64,000 nucleotides of DNA from Salinibacter pepae (GCF_947077775.1 NZ_CAMTTE010000001.1:3128501-3192500), one strand, 5' to 3'; shown: positions 26,801-35,547, counted from the stretch's first letter. The notes: generated from the letters alone by a model not told the origin. A program made the numbers and translations.

Positions 26801-27347
26801 TGACGGTGTGCTGGTCGTCGATGTCGTGGTCCTGGATCTCGATGTAGTAGTCGTCCCCGAAGATGTCCAGGTACTCCTCAAACTTTTCCTGGGCCGCCGC
26901 TTCGCCCTGGTTCAAAATCATCTGCGGCACCTGGCCCTGCAGGCAGCAGGTGGTGGCCACGAGCCCCTCGTGGTGCTTGCGGAGGAGGTCAAGGTCGATG
27001 CGCGGCTTGTAGTAGAAGCCCTCCAGGAAGGAGGTGGAGGAGAGCTGCATCAGGTTCTCGTAGCCGGTCTGGTTTTTCGCCAGGAGAACCTGGTGATAGC
27101 GAGTCGGGTCGGACTGGTCTTGAATGCCGCTCGGCGTCAGGTAAAACTCGCACCCAATGATTGGCTGGACGTCGGACTTCTGGGCCGTGGTGTAGAACTC
27201 CGGGACGCCGTAGAGATTGCCGTGGTCGGTAATGGCGACGGCCGGAATGTCGCGGCGCTCGGCGCTCTCGATGAGTGGCTCAATGCCGGCGGCGCCGTCG
27301 AGGAGGGAGTACTGCGTGTGGCAGTGGAGGTGGGAAAAATTGGGCAT
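23847..27347 (-). CDS. dnaE: DNA polymerase III alpha subunit
   Basis: The 1,166-residue replicative polymerase. The N-terminal PHP domain opens with FSHLHCHTQYSLLDG (His6, His8, His10) and VAITDHGNLYGVPEFY. The palm carries the catalytic aspartates in MPDIDIDFDDRGREKV, preceded by VGPGRGSAAGS. The helix-hairpin-helix and C-terminal OB domain (GEMVIFSSILDRVQPYL) are complete. Length is normal. It is the last gene of a minus-strand run, 271 bases after xylA. The long open frame on the opposite strand is a codon-bias artefact. Confidence 0.98.
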   Translation of the reverse strand: MPNFSHLHCHTQYSLLDGAAGIEPLIESAERRDIPAVAITDHGNLYGVPEFYTTAQKSDVQPIIGCEFYLTPSGIQDQSDPTRYHQVLLAKNQTGYENLMQLSSTSFLEGFYYKPRIDLDLLRKHHEGLVATTCCLQGQVPQMILNQGEAAAQEKFEEYLDIFGDDYYIEIQDHDIDDQHTVNEVLLEWARAYDVEVLATNDVHYVNQQDHEAQDILLCLQTGDDYNDPNRMRFSNDQFYLKDSGGMMEALTGIPEEFQREALVNTNKVADKCAFDLPMGDLLMPHYPIPDGFEDMDGYLRHLAFERAKERYGDPLPQTVVNRLNHELGIIADEGYSGYFLIVQDFTDAARELDVRVGPGRGSAAGSCVSYCLGITNVDPLEYDLLFERFLNPERVSMPDIDIDFDDRGREKVIDYVVEKYGQENVCQIVTFGTMGAKTAVRDVSRVLDIPLDRADEIAKMIPDGPGVDLEQAFDENPDFRALKDANNPEVSKMMQYAEVLEGSVRHTGVHAAGVIIAPGEISDYVPVSVAKSKGEEVVTTQYDGDWVEEFGLLKMDFLGLKTLTLIEDAVELVEDTRDVDLNIDDIPLDDEATFELFQRGDTVSIFQFESTGMREHLRKLKPTEIGDLIAMNALYRPGPMENIPTYVARKHGREEVEYPHPLLEDILEPTYGIAVFQEQVMQMARELAGFSLGEADILRRAMGKKKEKLMRKQREKFIKGCEAENGIPEDEADELFDIINEFAGYGFNKSHSAAYSLVAYRTAYLKAHYPPEFMAAAMTNEMDNTDKLSKVLEEARSMGLEVLPPSINRSQSRFTVEQGPDGAYRVRFGLAAIKNAGEKAINALIDAREEHGPFDSIFDLTKNVDLGTVNKRTLEALAQAGALDDLEGHRAQLMEIMDKAVRYGQKVQHDRMAGQNSLFGNGDAGTEAMQPGLPDVETWAKSQRLKEEHEVLGFYVSGHPLDEYRAEADAFATAHFGEPDQLEQVIEQAAGGDGRNRGPVRTFCGIITEVDRNTTKSGKPIAFATIEDFTGQGEMVIFSSILDRVQPYLEVDNVVLAKGNVEVRGGTVKVLAKDLTPMWKVREQMVSEVILTVDLDQVMPDELQTFRQLCERTEGNCTLYFDVDAPELRGQERLRSRAYVVEPTAEFMRGAQRIFGPDNIALKGN

Positions 27348-27618
27348 ACGAGCGCGGGGCGTCAGGGAGGACGGTTCCGGGGCGGAGAGGCTTCAGGTCC
27401 AGTGCCCAACTAAAATGACGCCCGCTCGGGAATCAATGGATTCCCGGCGTCTTCCCATCAGGGCGCGTCGCCGGCCCCCTCCGTTTCGCGAGCCGGTGTG
27501 AGGGCACACTGTCCGTGGGGCCCGCCGACGCAGCGGTCCCCTGTGCGGCCGGGGCGCGGTCGTCTGCGGGAGAGGCCAGATCGGCATGCCGGGCGGGACC
27601 GTTCAGGAGCCCACTGGG

Positions 27619-28761
27619 CTACGCAATCGGCTCGAAGTGGTCGTCGAACCAGTGTTGGGCCGACACGACGGCCTCGCGCATCAGGTCTTCGGCCTGGGCC
27701 GTCTCCCGGCCGGCGAGGAAGTCGTGCAGCAGGTCGGCATCGAGCTTTCGGGCGGCGTGTTCGCAGGCCTCCCAGCTGAGAATGCTACGCACCGCGCGGC
27801 CCAGGGCCTGCTTGGTGTCGTCGTAGGGACGGGCCTGCACGTCGTGGCCCTTCCAACGGTCGAAGCCGGCGTCCTGCATGAGGCGGGCCATGGCGATGTT
27901 CAGTCCGTTGATGCGGGCGGCCTGGTCGATATCGAACCGCCCGGGGCCGCCCATCGAGATGCCGTCGTTGTAGCCCTGGCTGTTGAGGTGGGTGTGGTGC
28001 ATCATCCCGTTGTCGAGCTCCTCGATCGTGTCGTGCACCGGGTCGAGGCCCACCATCTCGGAGTGGCCGATCTCCTTGTTGATGCCCTTCCGGCCTAGGG
28101 ACACGTCGAACTCCTCCGCGATGCGGTACCACATGACGATGGCGCTCGCCACGGTGGGGAGGAGCAGGGCCGGGTGCCCTTCGTTGGGCTTCGGCTCCAG
28201 CGTCATGAAGAGGGCCCCGCCCTGCTCCGCCTCAAACTGGCACAGTGTCGCCAGGCTTGCCTTCAGGTTCTGGTACATCCGCCGCAGCTCGGGGGTGGCG
28301 AGGTCGTACCCGAAGGAGCCGTTCCACACGACGAGGGAGGGGGCCTTGGCCGGGTCGTCGTTCCAGCCGGGGCGGAGGGGGCCGTAGGCAAGCTCGACGC
28401 TGCGCCTGGAAAACGCCTCGGCCGCCTTGCGCTCGTCGGGGTCAAGCGACGCGATCCCGCCGTAGGCGTAGTGCAGATGGGCCCCCGGTGTCACCATTGC
28501 CAGGCTCAGGCCCGTCGCGTCCAGGGCGTCGGCGATGTCCGCCGCATTCTCCTCGTTATACTCGTTGTCGTAGTGCAGCTCCACGCCCAGCTCGACGTGC
28601 TCGGGCAGGCGCGGCGCAATCTCGTTCCGTACCAGACGGACGAAGTCGACGGTGTCGAACTGGTCGGGCCCCCAGGCTGGGCGGACGCCGCTCGGGACGA
28701 ATCGGCCCGTGCCCTCGTGGAAGGTCCAGCGGCAGAGGCTGTGGAGTGAAGGGTCGGACAT
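27619..28761 (-). CDS. xylA: Xylose-isomerase-like TIM-barrel protein with altered metal ligands
   Basis: 380 residues, resembling class I (actinobacterial-type) xylose isomerases, which convert D-xylose to D-xylulose. Retained features are Glu189 and Lys191 in EPKPNEG, Glu230 and His233 in NKEIGHSEMVG, and Asp307 in KGHDVQ. In the usual enzymes the next ligands come from HIDLN and YDQD motifs. Here they read HTHLN (256-260, Asp to His258) and YNDG (264-267), so three classical second-metal aspartates are missing or moved. The ATG read from 28761 sits two bases after the xylB stop, so it is coupled to xylB, which supports a pentose role. It could act on another sugar. Confidence 0.75.
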   Translation of the reverse strand: MSDPSLHSLCRWTFHEGTGRFVPSGVRPAWGPDQFDTVDFVRLVRNEIAPRLPEHVELGVELHYDNEYNEENAADIADALDATGLSLAMVTPGAHLHYAYGGIASLDPDERKAAEAFSRRSVELAYGPLRPGWNDDPAKAPSLVVWNGSFGYDLATPELRRMYQNLKASLATLCQFEAEQGGALFMTLEPKPNEGHPALLLPTVASAIVMWYRIAEEFDVSLGRKGINKEIGHSEMVGLDPVHDTIEELDNGMMHHTHLNSQGYNDGISMGGPGRFDIDQAARINGLNIAMARLMQDAGFDRWKGHDVQARPYDDTKQALGRAVRSILSWEACEHAARKLDADLLHDFLAGRETAQAEDLMREAVVSAQHWFDDHFEPIA

Positions 28762-28763
28762 GG

Positions 28764-30266
28764 TCAGGTCGGGCGGTTGAGTTGGTGAGCGAGCGTGTCG
28801 GTCCAGCGGGCGTACGCCTCCGCGTAGGCCGGGGCTTGTTTGGGGTTTGGGGGCACCGTCGTCACGGGCTCCAGGCCCCCGAAGGCATCGCTCGGGGCGG
28901 CATAGAGGCCGGCCCCCACCCCGGCCCCGCGGGCGGCCCCTTCGGCCCCGTCGGTACGAAGCAGCTCGACGGTCGTGTCCGTGAGGGTGGCGAAGGCGGT
29001 GGCGAAGAGCGGGCTGAGAAACATGTTGCCGTGGCCGGCCCGAATCGTCTCGGCGGAGAGGCCCATCTCCCGCATGATGTCGAGGCCGTAGCGCAGGGCG
29101 AAGACAATGCCCTCCTGTGCGGCGCGGAGCAGGTGGGGGCGGCCATGCACGTTGAAGTTGAGCCCGTGCACCGACGCCCCGAGGTCGCGGTTGCCCAAGG
29201 TGCGCTCCGCCCCGTTGCCGAAGGGGAGCACAGTGAGCCCCTCGGCCCCGATGGGGGCCTGGGCGGCCTCCGCGTTCATCTCCTGGTAGGAGGGGCCGTC
29301 GGCGCCGGCGAGGGTCCCGCGCAGCCACCGGTTGAGGATGCCGGTCCCGTTCACGCACATGAGGGTGCCGTAGCGGGGACGCGCCTCCGGCTCGTGATTC
29401 ACGTGGAGGAAAGTGTTGACGCGGGACGGCGGGTCGTAGGCCGGCGTGTCGCCGACGCCGTAGATGACGCCGGACGTGCCGGCCGTCGCGGCCAGCTCGC
29501 CGGGCTCCAGGACATTGAGCGAGAAGGCGTTGTTGGGCTGATCGCCCGCCCGGTAGGCCACGGGAATGCCCTCGGGAAGGCCCAGGGTCTCGGCGGCAGT
29601 GGGGATGAGGGCACCCTGTTCAGAAAACGTGGGCACCGGCTCGGGCCACAGGTCCGGATCGAGGCCGAAGTGGTCGAGCAGGTCGACCGCCAGGCCCTGG
29701 CGCTGCACGTCCCAGAGCGTGCCCTCGGAGAGGCCCGACGGGGTCGTGCGGACGGTGCCGGTCAGCTTTAGGGCGAGGTAATCGCCGGGCAGCATGGCCT
29801 TGTGGACTCGGTCGTACACGTCCGGCTCGTGGCGCTTCACCCAGGCCAGTTTGGCGGCGGTGAAGTTGCCGGGGCTGTTGAGGAGGTGGCGCAGGCACCA
29901 GTCCGTGCCGAGCGCCCCGAAGGCCTTCCTCCCAATCTCCACCGCCCGACTGTCGGCCCAGACGATGGCCGGACGGAGCGCCTCGTGATTCTCATCGACG
30001 AGCACGAGCCCGTGCATTTGGTAGGTGATCCCGATCGCCTGCACGGCCTGGAGGTCGGCGTTGGGCCTCGATCGGAGCGCGTCCGTGGCGGCCTGCACGT
30101 GGCGCCACCAGCGGGCGGGCGGCTGCTCGGCCCAGCCGGGGCGCGGGGCGTCCATGCTCATCTCGTGGTCCGACGGGACGCGGGTGGAGGCCACCGTGTT
30201 GCCGGTGTCCGGATCCAGCAGGGCCGCCTTGATCGCCGAGCTGCCAATGTCGTAGCCGAGAAGCAT
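28764..30266 (-). CDS. xylB: Xylulokinase (FGGY carbohydrate kinase)
   Basis: 500 residues of the FGGY kinase fold. It starts MLLGYDIGSSAIKAALLD, with the phosphate-1 loop, contains ITYQMHGLVLVDE and IVWADSRAVEIG in the substrate site, and VAYRAGDQPNNAFSLN and AGHGNMFLSPLFATAFA in the C-terminal domain, with a terminal glycine-rich GAARGAGVGAGLYAA segment. The reaction would be D-xylulose to xylulose 5-phosphate. It lies two bases before xylA and 109 bases after the DUF819 permease gene, on one strand. The ATG read from 30266 is chosen because the frame upstream is not protein-like. Confidence 0.9.
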   Translation of the reverse strand: MLLGYDIGSSAIKAALLDPDTGNTVASTRVPSDHEMSMDAPRPGWAEQPPARWWRHVQAATDALRSRPNADLQAVQAIGITYQMHGLVLVDENHEALRPAIVWADSRAVEIGRKAFGALGTDWCLRHLLNSPGNFTAAKLAWVKRHEPDVYDRVHKAMLPGDYLALKLTGTVRTTPSGLSEGTLWDVQRQGLAVDLLDHFGLDPDLWPEPVPTFSEQGALIPTAAETLGLPEGIPVAYRAGDQPNNAFSLNVLEPGELAATAGTSGVIYGVGDTPAYDPPSRVNTFLHVNHEPEARPRYGTLMCVNGTGILNRWLRGTLAGADGPSYQEMNAEAAQAPIGAEGLTVLPFGNGAERTLGNRDLGASVHGLNFNVHGRPHLLRAAQEGIVFALRYGLDIMREMGLSAETIRAGHGNMFLSPLFATAFATLTDTTVELLRTDGAEGAARGAGVGAGLYAAPSDAFGGLEPVTTVPPNPKQAPAYAEAYARWTDTLAHQLNRPT

Positions 30267-30375
30267 GGAAGGAAGACGGCGGGTGAACGAGGATGTGTGG
30301 TTCGGGGCCGTCCTGCCTTCGGTCTCACCACCGATGAGAGACCGGCGCACGGGGCACGGTCGTGCACGTCGCGGA

Positions 30376-31566
30376 TCATACCGCCACGAGCCCGATCAGC
30401 CAGCCGCAGCCGAGGGCGGCGTAGATGCCCAGAATGTAGCCGGCCACGCCCATCAGCAGGCCCACGGGCGCCATTGCCGGCAGATAGACGCCCGCCACGA
30501 TGGGGGCGCTGGCGGCCCCGCCCACGTTGGCCATGCTGCCGGTGGCGACGAAGAAGAGGGGAGCCTTCACCATCCGGGCGGCGGCTAGCAGGAAGGCGAT
30601 GTGGATCAGAATCCACAGCACCCCGGCCAGCAGGTACAGCGGGACATCCAGCACGGCAGCGAGGTCGGCCTTCGCGCCGATGGACGTGAGGAGCAGGTAC
30701 AGCGCGAAGTAGCCGAGCCGGGACGCCCCCGCGTTCTCCATCTCCTGGAGGGGCGTGAACGAGAGCAGAAGCCCGCCCGTCACCACGAGGAGAATCGCCC
30801 AGGTGTCCGTCGTGATGGCGGTGGGGTCGCCGAGCTCAGGAAGCGTGCCCGCAATGGCCTTGGCCCCGACGGTCGCGGCGAGGGCGAGGCCGATCATCAA
30901 CGCGAGGTCGCGCAGGGTGACGGGCCGCAACTGGTCCTCCATATTTTTCATCTTTTCGTTCAGGCGGTCCATCGCCGTCGTGTCCGCCTGCATCCAGTCG
31001 TCGAAGTGGGCCTGGTAGGCACTCAGAAAGATGAGCACGCCCATCCAGCCGTAGCCGGCCACCACGTCCACCACCAGGAGCGGCCCGAGCGTGCTGTCGG
31101 GGGTGCCGAAGCTCTGCTTCATCGCCACCATGTTGGCCGTGCCCCCGATCCAGCTGCCCGAGAGCGCGGCAAACCCTTTCCAGGCCACCGGGTCCTCGAA
31201 GAACGGGCCGAACAGCGCGAACACGACCGGTCCGCCCACGATGATGCCGAGCGTGCCCGCGCACATCATGAACAGCGCCATCGGCCCCAGGCGGAGGATG
31301 GCCTTCAGGTCGACCGTGATCATGAGCAGGAAGAGCGAGAAGGGCAGCAGGTAGGCCGACATCCAGTCGTACACCGGGCTCTCGGCCGGGGTCAGGCCGG
31401 CGGTGGTGCACAGCATGGGCACGAAGTAGGCCCAGATGACCGGCGGGAGGTACTTGAACGCGGGCTCGAAGGCCTCGAATGAGTCCAGCCAGAAGACGAC
31501 GCCGAGGATGGCACTGAAGAGCGCGATGATCGCCATCGGCTCGGAGACGAGGGGAGAGGTAAACAC
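30376..31566 (-). CDS. DUF819 family integral membrane protein
   Basis: 396 residues with about ten or more membrane helices (for example IIALFSAILGVVFWL, YLLPFSLFLLMITVDL, LGPMALFMMCAGTLGIIV and LLMGVAGYILGIYAALGCGWLIGL). The sequence follows the DUF819/YjcL family, including GSWIGGTANMVAMKQ and GSMANVGGAASAPIVAG, a repeated small-residue motif in each half. I place the start at a GTG read from 31566 (VFTSPLVSEPMAI), since family members begin with FTSPLI-type residues; an ATG 10 codons later is possible. It lies upstream of xylB-xylA on the same strand, which raises the possibility of a role in sugar uptake; no substrate is known for the family. Confidence 0.8.
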   Translation of the reverse strand: MFTSPLVSEPMAIIALFSAILGVVFWLDSFEAFEPAFKYLPPVIWAYFVPMLCTTAGLTPAESPVYDWMSAYLLPFSLFLLMITVDLKAILRLGPMALFMMCAGTLGIIVGGPVVFALFGPFFEDPVAWKGFAALSGSWIGGTANMVAMKQSFGTPDSTLGPLLVVDVVAGYGWMGVLIFLSAYQAHFDDWMQADTTAMDRLNEKMKNMEDQLRPVTLRDLALMIGLALAATVGAKAIAGTLPELGDPTAITTDTWAILLVVTGGLLLSFTPLQEMENAGASRLGYFALYLLLTSIGAKADLAAVLDVPLYLLAGVLWILIHIAFLLAAARMVKAPLFFVATGSMANVGGAASAPIVAGVYLPAMAPVGLLMGVAGYILGIYAALGCGWLIGLVAV

Positions 31567-32163
31567 AGGGCAGGAGGTTCGTGGAGGGACCGTGACGAAA
31601 CCGCACACAATCTGGCACAGCGTGAGGAGAGGGTCAACTGCAGAAGGGAGGCAGATCGTTTGGGACGAGCACGATGCGGAAGGGAGGGGGGCTCGTATTC
31701 CGCCGCGTGGCGGCCAGCCCGGAATGAGGCCGAACGGAATGTGCCGCCCCGAAACGAGACAGCCCCGTGTCCGATCTCGTCGGGCCCCTTCACGATGCGT
31801 GCGGCATCGGGATGGACGAGGAAAAATTAGCGACACCCCACAGGGAACCCCCTCTAAAAGATGAGCCGATCATTTGCGTTTGGGGTGGGGGGCGGAATTG
31901 CTTAATGCGTGGACGAAGCCGCAAAGGTTTGTGCGCAAGAAACAGTTCAGCTTGTCGAAATGCAGGGCGGCGGAGGAGGCCCCGGGAGCGTGGCCGTCGC
32001 TGCAGCGCACGCCCCAGTGAGCGCACGGGCTGAGTTCGGGCCGATCGGACGAAGGCACAGATTCCACGGTCGCAGATCTCGGCGGGCACGCCGATCCTGT
32101 ACTCCTCCTTCCATCATCTTCTTCCATCATTGAGTGACGGATGTCACCGGCACGCGCCCACCT
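31567..32163. other. Divergent intergenic region
   Basis: No gene was recognised in about 600 bases between the DUF819 gene and the secreted TPR-like gene. TTCCATCAT occurs twice (32109-32117 and 32122-32130) just before the TPR-like gene. The central part (about 31815-31910) is richer in A/T and probably holds promoters in both directions. Confidence 0.4.
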
Positions 32164-34197
32164 ATGATTGCCTACCACCGACTCTTCGGGGCATTTCTGA
32201 TCTGCATGACGGGAATCATTGGGGGGACCGGCCCCCTCCACGCCCAACCCGTTGAGCTCCTGTACGAGGAGAGCGGTGTGTTCGGCGACGCGCGGCGGGT
32301 GACCATCGGCCACGCCGACGAAGAGGGCACGGTCCCGCCAGATACGAGCGTCGTCCGGGCGTCAGATCGGGTCTATTTTGCAGTCCGGCCGGCTGGGGAC
32401 TGGACGTTCGACCCCGACGACAAACAAACCTTGCAGAATATCACTCCGGTGCAGGACACCTCGGCACTCGTCCCCGAGACCCTGACGCTGGTCGGAGGAG
32501 AGGAGGAGGGGGCGCGTGCTGCGGTCATGTCGATGCCCAAGTCACGGATTGATTGGTTCGCCCCGGTCACGTTCCGCCACACGATCGACACGACGAGGGG
32601 GCTTTCGCTGAGCGAGCAGTACGCCCCAGCGTACCCGTTCCTCCGGCGGGCTTATCAGGAGGGGCAGCGGCACCTGCACGTCGGCAGGCCCCTCCGCGCC
32701 ATTCGGGCCCTCCGCCCGTTCCACGGCCCCGCACCCCCGCCGTTTTCGTTCGTAGACGAGGCGAAGGCGCTTCTCGACACCGCCAGCACTCAGATTCTCG
32801 ACGAGGCCCGGTCGCGGTTTCGGACGCTACGGCGGGACCTTGTGTCCGAGCCCGACGCCGCGGGGCTCGCCCGCCTCGACTCGTTTCGCGTGCGCCTCGA
32901 TTCGATCCGGCCGGCTCTGGTCTCCTACGCCGAAGCGAGGGCGGAAACGGACCTGCCGGTCCAGAACCGAATCGAAACCCTCGTCCACTCCGCCGACCAA
33001 CTCCATTCCGACGTCCGCAGCACCTATCGCCGCGAAACCCTACGCATTTTCCTGCGCGGGACGTACGAGAACCCGAAGCTCCGTCTCTACCTCGCCGCCC
33101 TGACGCAGCTACTGGTGGCCCCGGATTCCGCCTTTTCTGTCTCAACCCTTCAGGTCAGTCCGCTCCGCCCGGCAGTGCTTCGCACGCCGCGCTACGCAGA
33201 GATTCAGCAGCGGCTTCAGTCGGAAGGATGGGAAAACGAGTTTCGGGAAATTATCGACTTGGTGAACGAAAACATTCACGAGCGACAACAGGTCTTTGGG
33301 GACGAGATCATGCAAAGCCTCCGTCTGCGACGACCGGCGGCGCCCCAGCCCTACTTCGAGGTCATTGCGGCGATGAACGCACGCCTCGCCGAGGACCAGA
33401 CGCGGTTCGCCGACGCGTGGGGCCGAGCGCTCGAAAAGGTGACCGACGTTTCCCTCCTACATGATTTGCAGCGATGGCGATTGGCCAGCCGGGTTGCCCC
33501 GGGCACTGTCCCGGAGCGGGCCTTGAGGCTTGCAGAGGAGGCCCGTTCCCACCAGCGGGCCGGCCGACTCGGCGCCGCAAACGCCCGCCTCCAGCTGGCT
33601 GCACGGCTGGCGGAGCCGTACGCCCCCCTGTATTACGAGCTGGGAGAGCTCAAGCAGGCGCAGGGGGACACGTTGAGGGCCCGGAAAGATTTCAGGCGGG
33701 CACGTGCCCTGGCCGACGCGTACGCCCCACCGGAGGTAAAAATGCTCCGTCAGTTGTTGGCGCAGCAGAAGTACGAGCGGGCCTTGATGCGGGCCGACTC
33801 GCTCTTGCAGGAGCAGTCGTACTGGCTGTTGTACCTGCCGAAGGCGCGGGCCCTGCTGGGAATGAATCGGCACGCCGAGGCGCGGCGGGTGCTTCGGGGG
33901 CGCTGCGAGCCCCTCAATGACGAGAGCCACGCCCTGTACGCGCTTCTTGCGGAGGCCTATGTCGGCATGGATGTCTGGGAGGGGGTCCGGTGGGCCGTGC
34001 AGCAGGCCGCCGCGCTACGGCCGCGCCGCTCAGCGTTTGTGGAGCGGGTGTCGGCGGTGCGTGCCACGGCCACCGAGCGGGGCCTCTCCCTCACCAAGGC
34101 GGCAGGGGACTCGATAAGTGCCGAGGAGCTCCGCCGGCGTGCCGACACGACGCGAGGGATTCGGACCCGAGACGGAAACCGACCACGGGACGACTGA
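32164..34197 (+). CDS. Secreted TPR-like repeat protein
   Basis: 677 residues from the ATG at 32164, with a signal peptide (LFGAFLICMTGIIGGTGPLHAQ). The first about 120 mature residues are beta-rich. The middle is helical and Arg/Asp-rich (IRALRPFHG, TLRRDLVSEPDAAGLARLDSFR). The C-terminal third has TPR-like helix pairs (AYAPLYYELGELKQAQGDTLRARKDF, YERALMRADSLLQ, YALLAEAYVGMDVWEG). TPR proteins act as assembly scaffolds, and the specific role here is unknown. It is convergent with lgt, 3 bases apart. Confidence 0.65.
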   Translation: MIAYHRLFGAFLICMTGIIGGTGPLHAQPVELLYEESGVFGDARRVTIGHADEEGTVPPDTSVVRASDRVYFAVRPAGDWTFDPDDKQTLQNITPVQDTSALVPETLTLVGGEEEGARAAVMSMPKSRIDWFAPVTFRHTIDTTRGLSLSEQYAPAYPFLRRAYQEGQRHLHVGRPLRAIRALRPFHGPAPPPFSFVDEAKALLDTASTQILDEARSRFRTLRRDLVSEPDAAGLARLDSFRVRLDSIRPALVSYAEARAETDLPVQNRIETLVHSADQLHSDVRSTYRRETLRIFLRGTYENPKLRLYLAALTQLLVAPDSAFSVSTLQVSPLRPAVLRTPRYAEIQQRLQSEGWENEFREIIDLVNENIHERQQVFGDEIMQSLRLRRPAAPQPYFEVIAAMNARLAEDQTRFADAWGRALEKVTDVSLLHDLQRWRLASRVAPGTVPERALRLAEEARSHQRAGRLGAANARLQLAARLAEPYAPLYYELGELKQAQGDTLRARKDFRRARALADAYAPPEVKMLRQLLAQQKYERALMRADSLLQEQSYWLLYLPKARALLGMNRHAEARRVLRGRCEPLNDESHALYALLAEAYVGMDVWEGVRWAVQQAAALRPRRSAFVERVSAVRATATERGLSLTKAAGDSISAEELRRRADTTRGIRTRDGNRPRDD

Positions 34198-34200
34198 GGC

Positions 34201-35028
34201 TCAGGCACGAGTGGGGGACGAGGAGGGAGTGGAGGCCCGCTGCCACAGCCACAGGCCCACCGCCACGGCGGGCACGCTAAGCAACTGGCCCATGCTAAGC
34301 CCCATCGGCAGTGCCGCCTCGAAGTGGATCTGCCGCATCTTAAAGAATTCCAGCACGATGCGGACGCCAAAGATCAGCGTGAAGAACAGCCCCACCAGCT
34401 GTCCCCGTGGGGTCTCCGCCCCCTGCTGCTGATAGAGGCGCCACAGGAGCCCGAAGATGAGGAAGTAGCAGATCGACTCGTAGAGCTGCACGGGATGGAG
34501 GGGGACCGCCTCGATGCCCCGCCGCACCCGGGCTGCGCGCTCGAAGACGACGCCCCAGGGAAGGTCCGTCGGGACGCCCAGGATTTCGGAGTTGAAGAAG
34601 TTGCCGAGGCGAATGAGGCTGCCGGTGAGGGCCACGGGCGCCGCCAGGCGGTCGAGCAACCACAGAAACGGCTGGTCCTCGCGGCGCCGGCAGTAAAGCC
34701 AAATGGCCAGCACGACGCCGATGAGCCCCCCGTGGCTGGCGAGCCCGCCCCGCTGGATCATGGGAATCTCGAGCGGATTGCTGAAGTAGTAGCCCGGTGC
34801 GTAAAACAGAATGTGTCCGAGGCGGGCCCCGAGGATCGTCCCCCCCAATAGATAAAACAGCAGGTAGTCGAGGTCCTCCTCCGGCTTGCCCTCCCGCTCA
34901 AAGACGCGCCGCATCAGGTAGAAGCCGATCAGGAAGCCCAGCGCAAACAGAAGGCCGTACCAGCGCGGGGCGAGAATGCCCCAACGAAAAATCGTCGGGT
35001 CGACGTCCCAGTGGATCTGCAGGAGCAT
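34201..35028 (-). CDS. lgt: Prolipoprotein diacylglyceryl transferase
   Basis: Lgt moves diacylglycerol from phosphatidylglycerol to the lipobox cysteine of prolipoproteins, in the inner membrane. The 275-residue protein has about seven membrane helices and the hallmark motifs: YGLLFALGFLIGFYLM at the start, GLASHGGLIGVVLAIWLY, and the essential-Arg signature SLIRLGNFFNSEILG, followed by HPVQLYESICYF. Several lipoprotein substrates are coded in this window. The divergent region upstream holds a 17-base palindrome. Confidence 0.96.
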   Translation of the reverse strand: MLLQIHWDVDPTIFRWGILAPRWYGLLFALGFLIGFYLMRRVFEREGKPEEDLDYLLFYLLGGTILGARLGHILFYAPGYYFSNPLEIPMIQRGGLASHGGLIGVVLAIWLYCRRREDQPFLWLLDRLAAPVALTGSLIRLGNFFNSEILGVPTDLPWGVVFERAARVRRGIEAVPLHPVQLYESICYFLIFGLLWRLYQQQGAETPRGQLVGLFFTLIFGVRIVLEFFKMRQIHFEAALPMGLSMGQLLSVPAVAVGLWLWQRASTPSSSPTRA

Positions 35029-35144
35029 GCGAGCGGTGGGGGAAGTGAAAAAATTGACACTGTACCAAGCGATTCCGCCCCGTCGCGTTCAGGGCTTCGC
35101 CTAACCTTTACACGCGCCAGCACTAGATTCAGAAACCTCGGCGA

Positions 35145-35161
35145 TTTAGATTCGATCTAAA
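35145..35161. promoter_or_regulatory. Perfect 17-base dyad between lgt and a divergent gene
   Basis: TTTAGAT (35145-35151) and ATCTAAA (35155-35161) are exact complements around TCG. It lies 39 bases before the ATG at 35200 and about 117 bases before lgt. Its A/T-rich symmetric form in GC-rich DNA is typical of an operator for a dimeric repressor; no binding factor is known. Confidence 0.55.
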
Positions 35162-35199
35162 TAGCCAGTTGCATCCCCAGGACCCTTGATCCGCCCCTC

Positions 35200-35547
35200 A
35201 TGGCTTCTTCCGTCCCGTCCGACACGTCCGTCCTTTTCGAGACCGACCACGGCTCCGTGGAGCGCACGACGCAGGATCGCGTCCGTCTGCGGTTTGGCAG
35301 CACGAGTTGGATTCTGGCGTCGTCGGACGTGCCGGGCCTGCGCGACACCACGCGATCGTTGGCGAGTGAGGTCTACCACTGCGAGCGCGACTGTCGGTGG
35401 CAGCTCCGGGTGGACGGGCACCCCACGGTCGTGCTGGACTCCGACGAGGTGCTCCGGCTCGACGCCCTGCTCGACGGGGCGGTGACGATGCTCGAGCTCG
35501 ACACCATTCTGGACGGGGCGTCCATTTCCCGACCGGTCGTAGCGTAG
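35200..35547 (+). CDS. Hypothetical protein
   Basis: A 115-residue acidic soluble protein with no signal peptide. It reads as short beta strands (FETDHGSVERTTQDRVRLRFG, STSWILAS, CRWQLRVDGHPTVVLD) followed by two helices (SDEVLRLDALLDGAV, LELDTILDG). Two cysteines (HCERDC) sit together in the middle. I do not recognise the family. Codon and amino acid use match the genome. It is divergent from lgt across the palindrome at 35145 and convergent with argS. Confidence 0.6.
   Translation: MASSVPSDTSVLFETDHGSVERTTQDRVRLRFGSTSWILASSDVPGLRDTTRSLASEVYHCERDCRWQLRVDGHPTVVLDSDEVLRLDALLDGAVTMLELDTILDGASISRPVVA

Noticed and set aside
25092-27413. A 773-codon open frame on the strand opposite dnaE
   Set aside because: It is a mirror of the high-GC third-position codon use of dnaE, has a Val/Leu/His-rich composition with no motif, and dnaE itself is certain. 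Similar long frames opposite carB and argS were dropped for the same reason.
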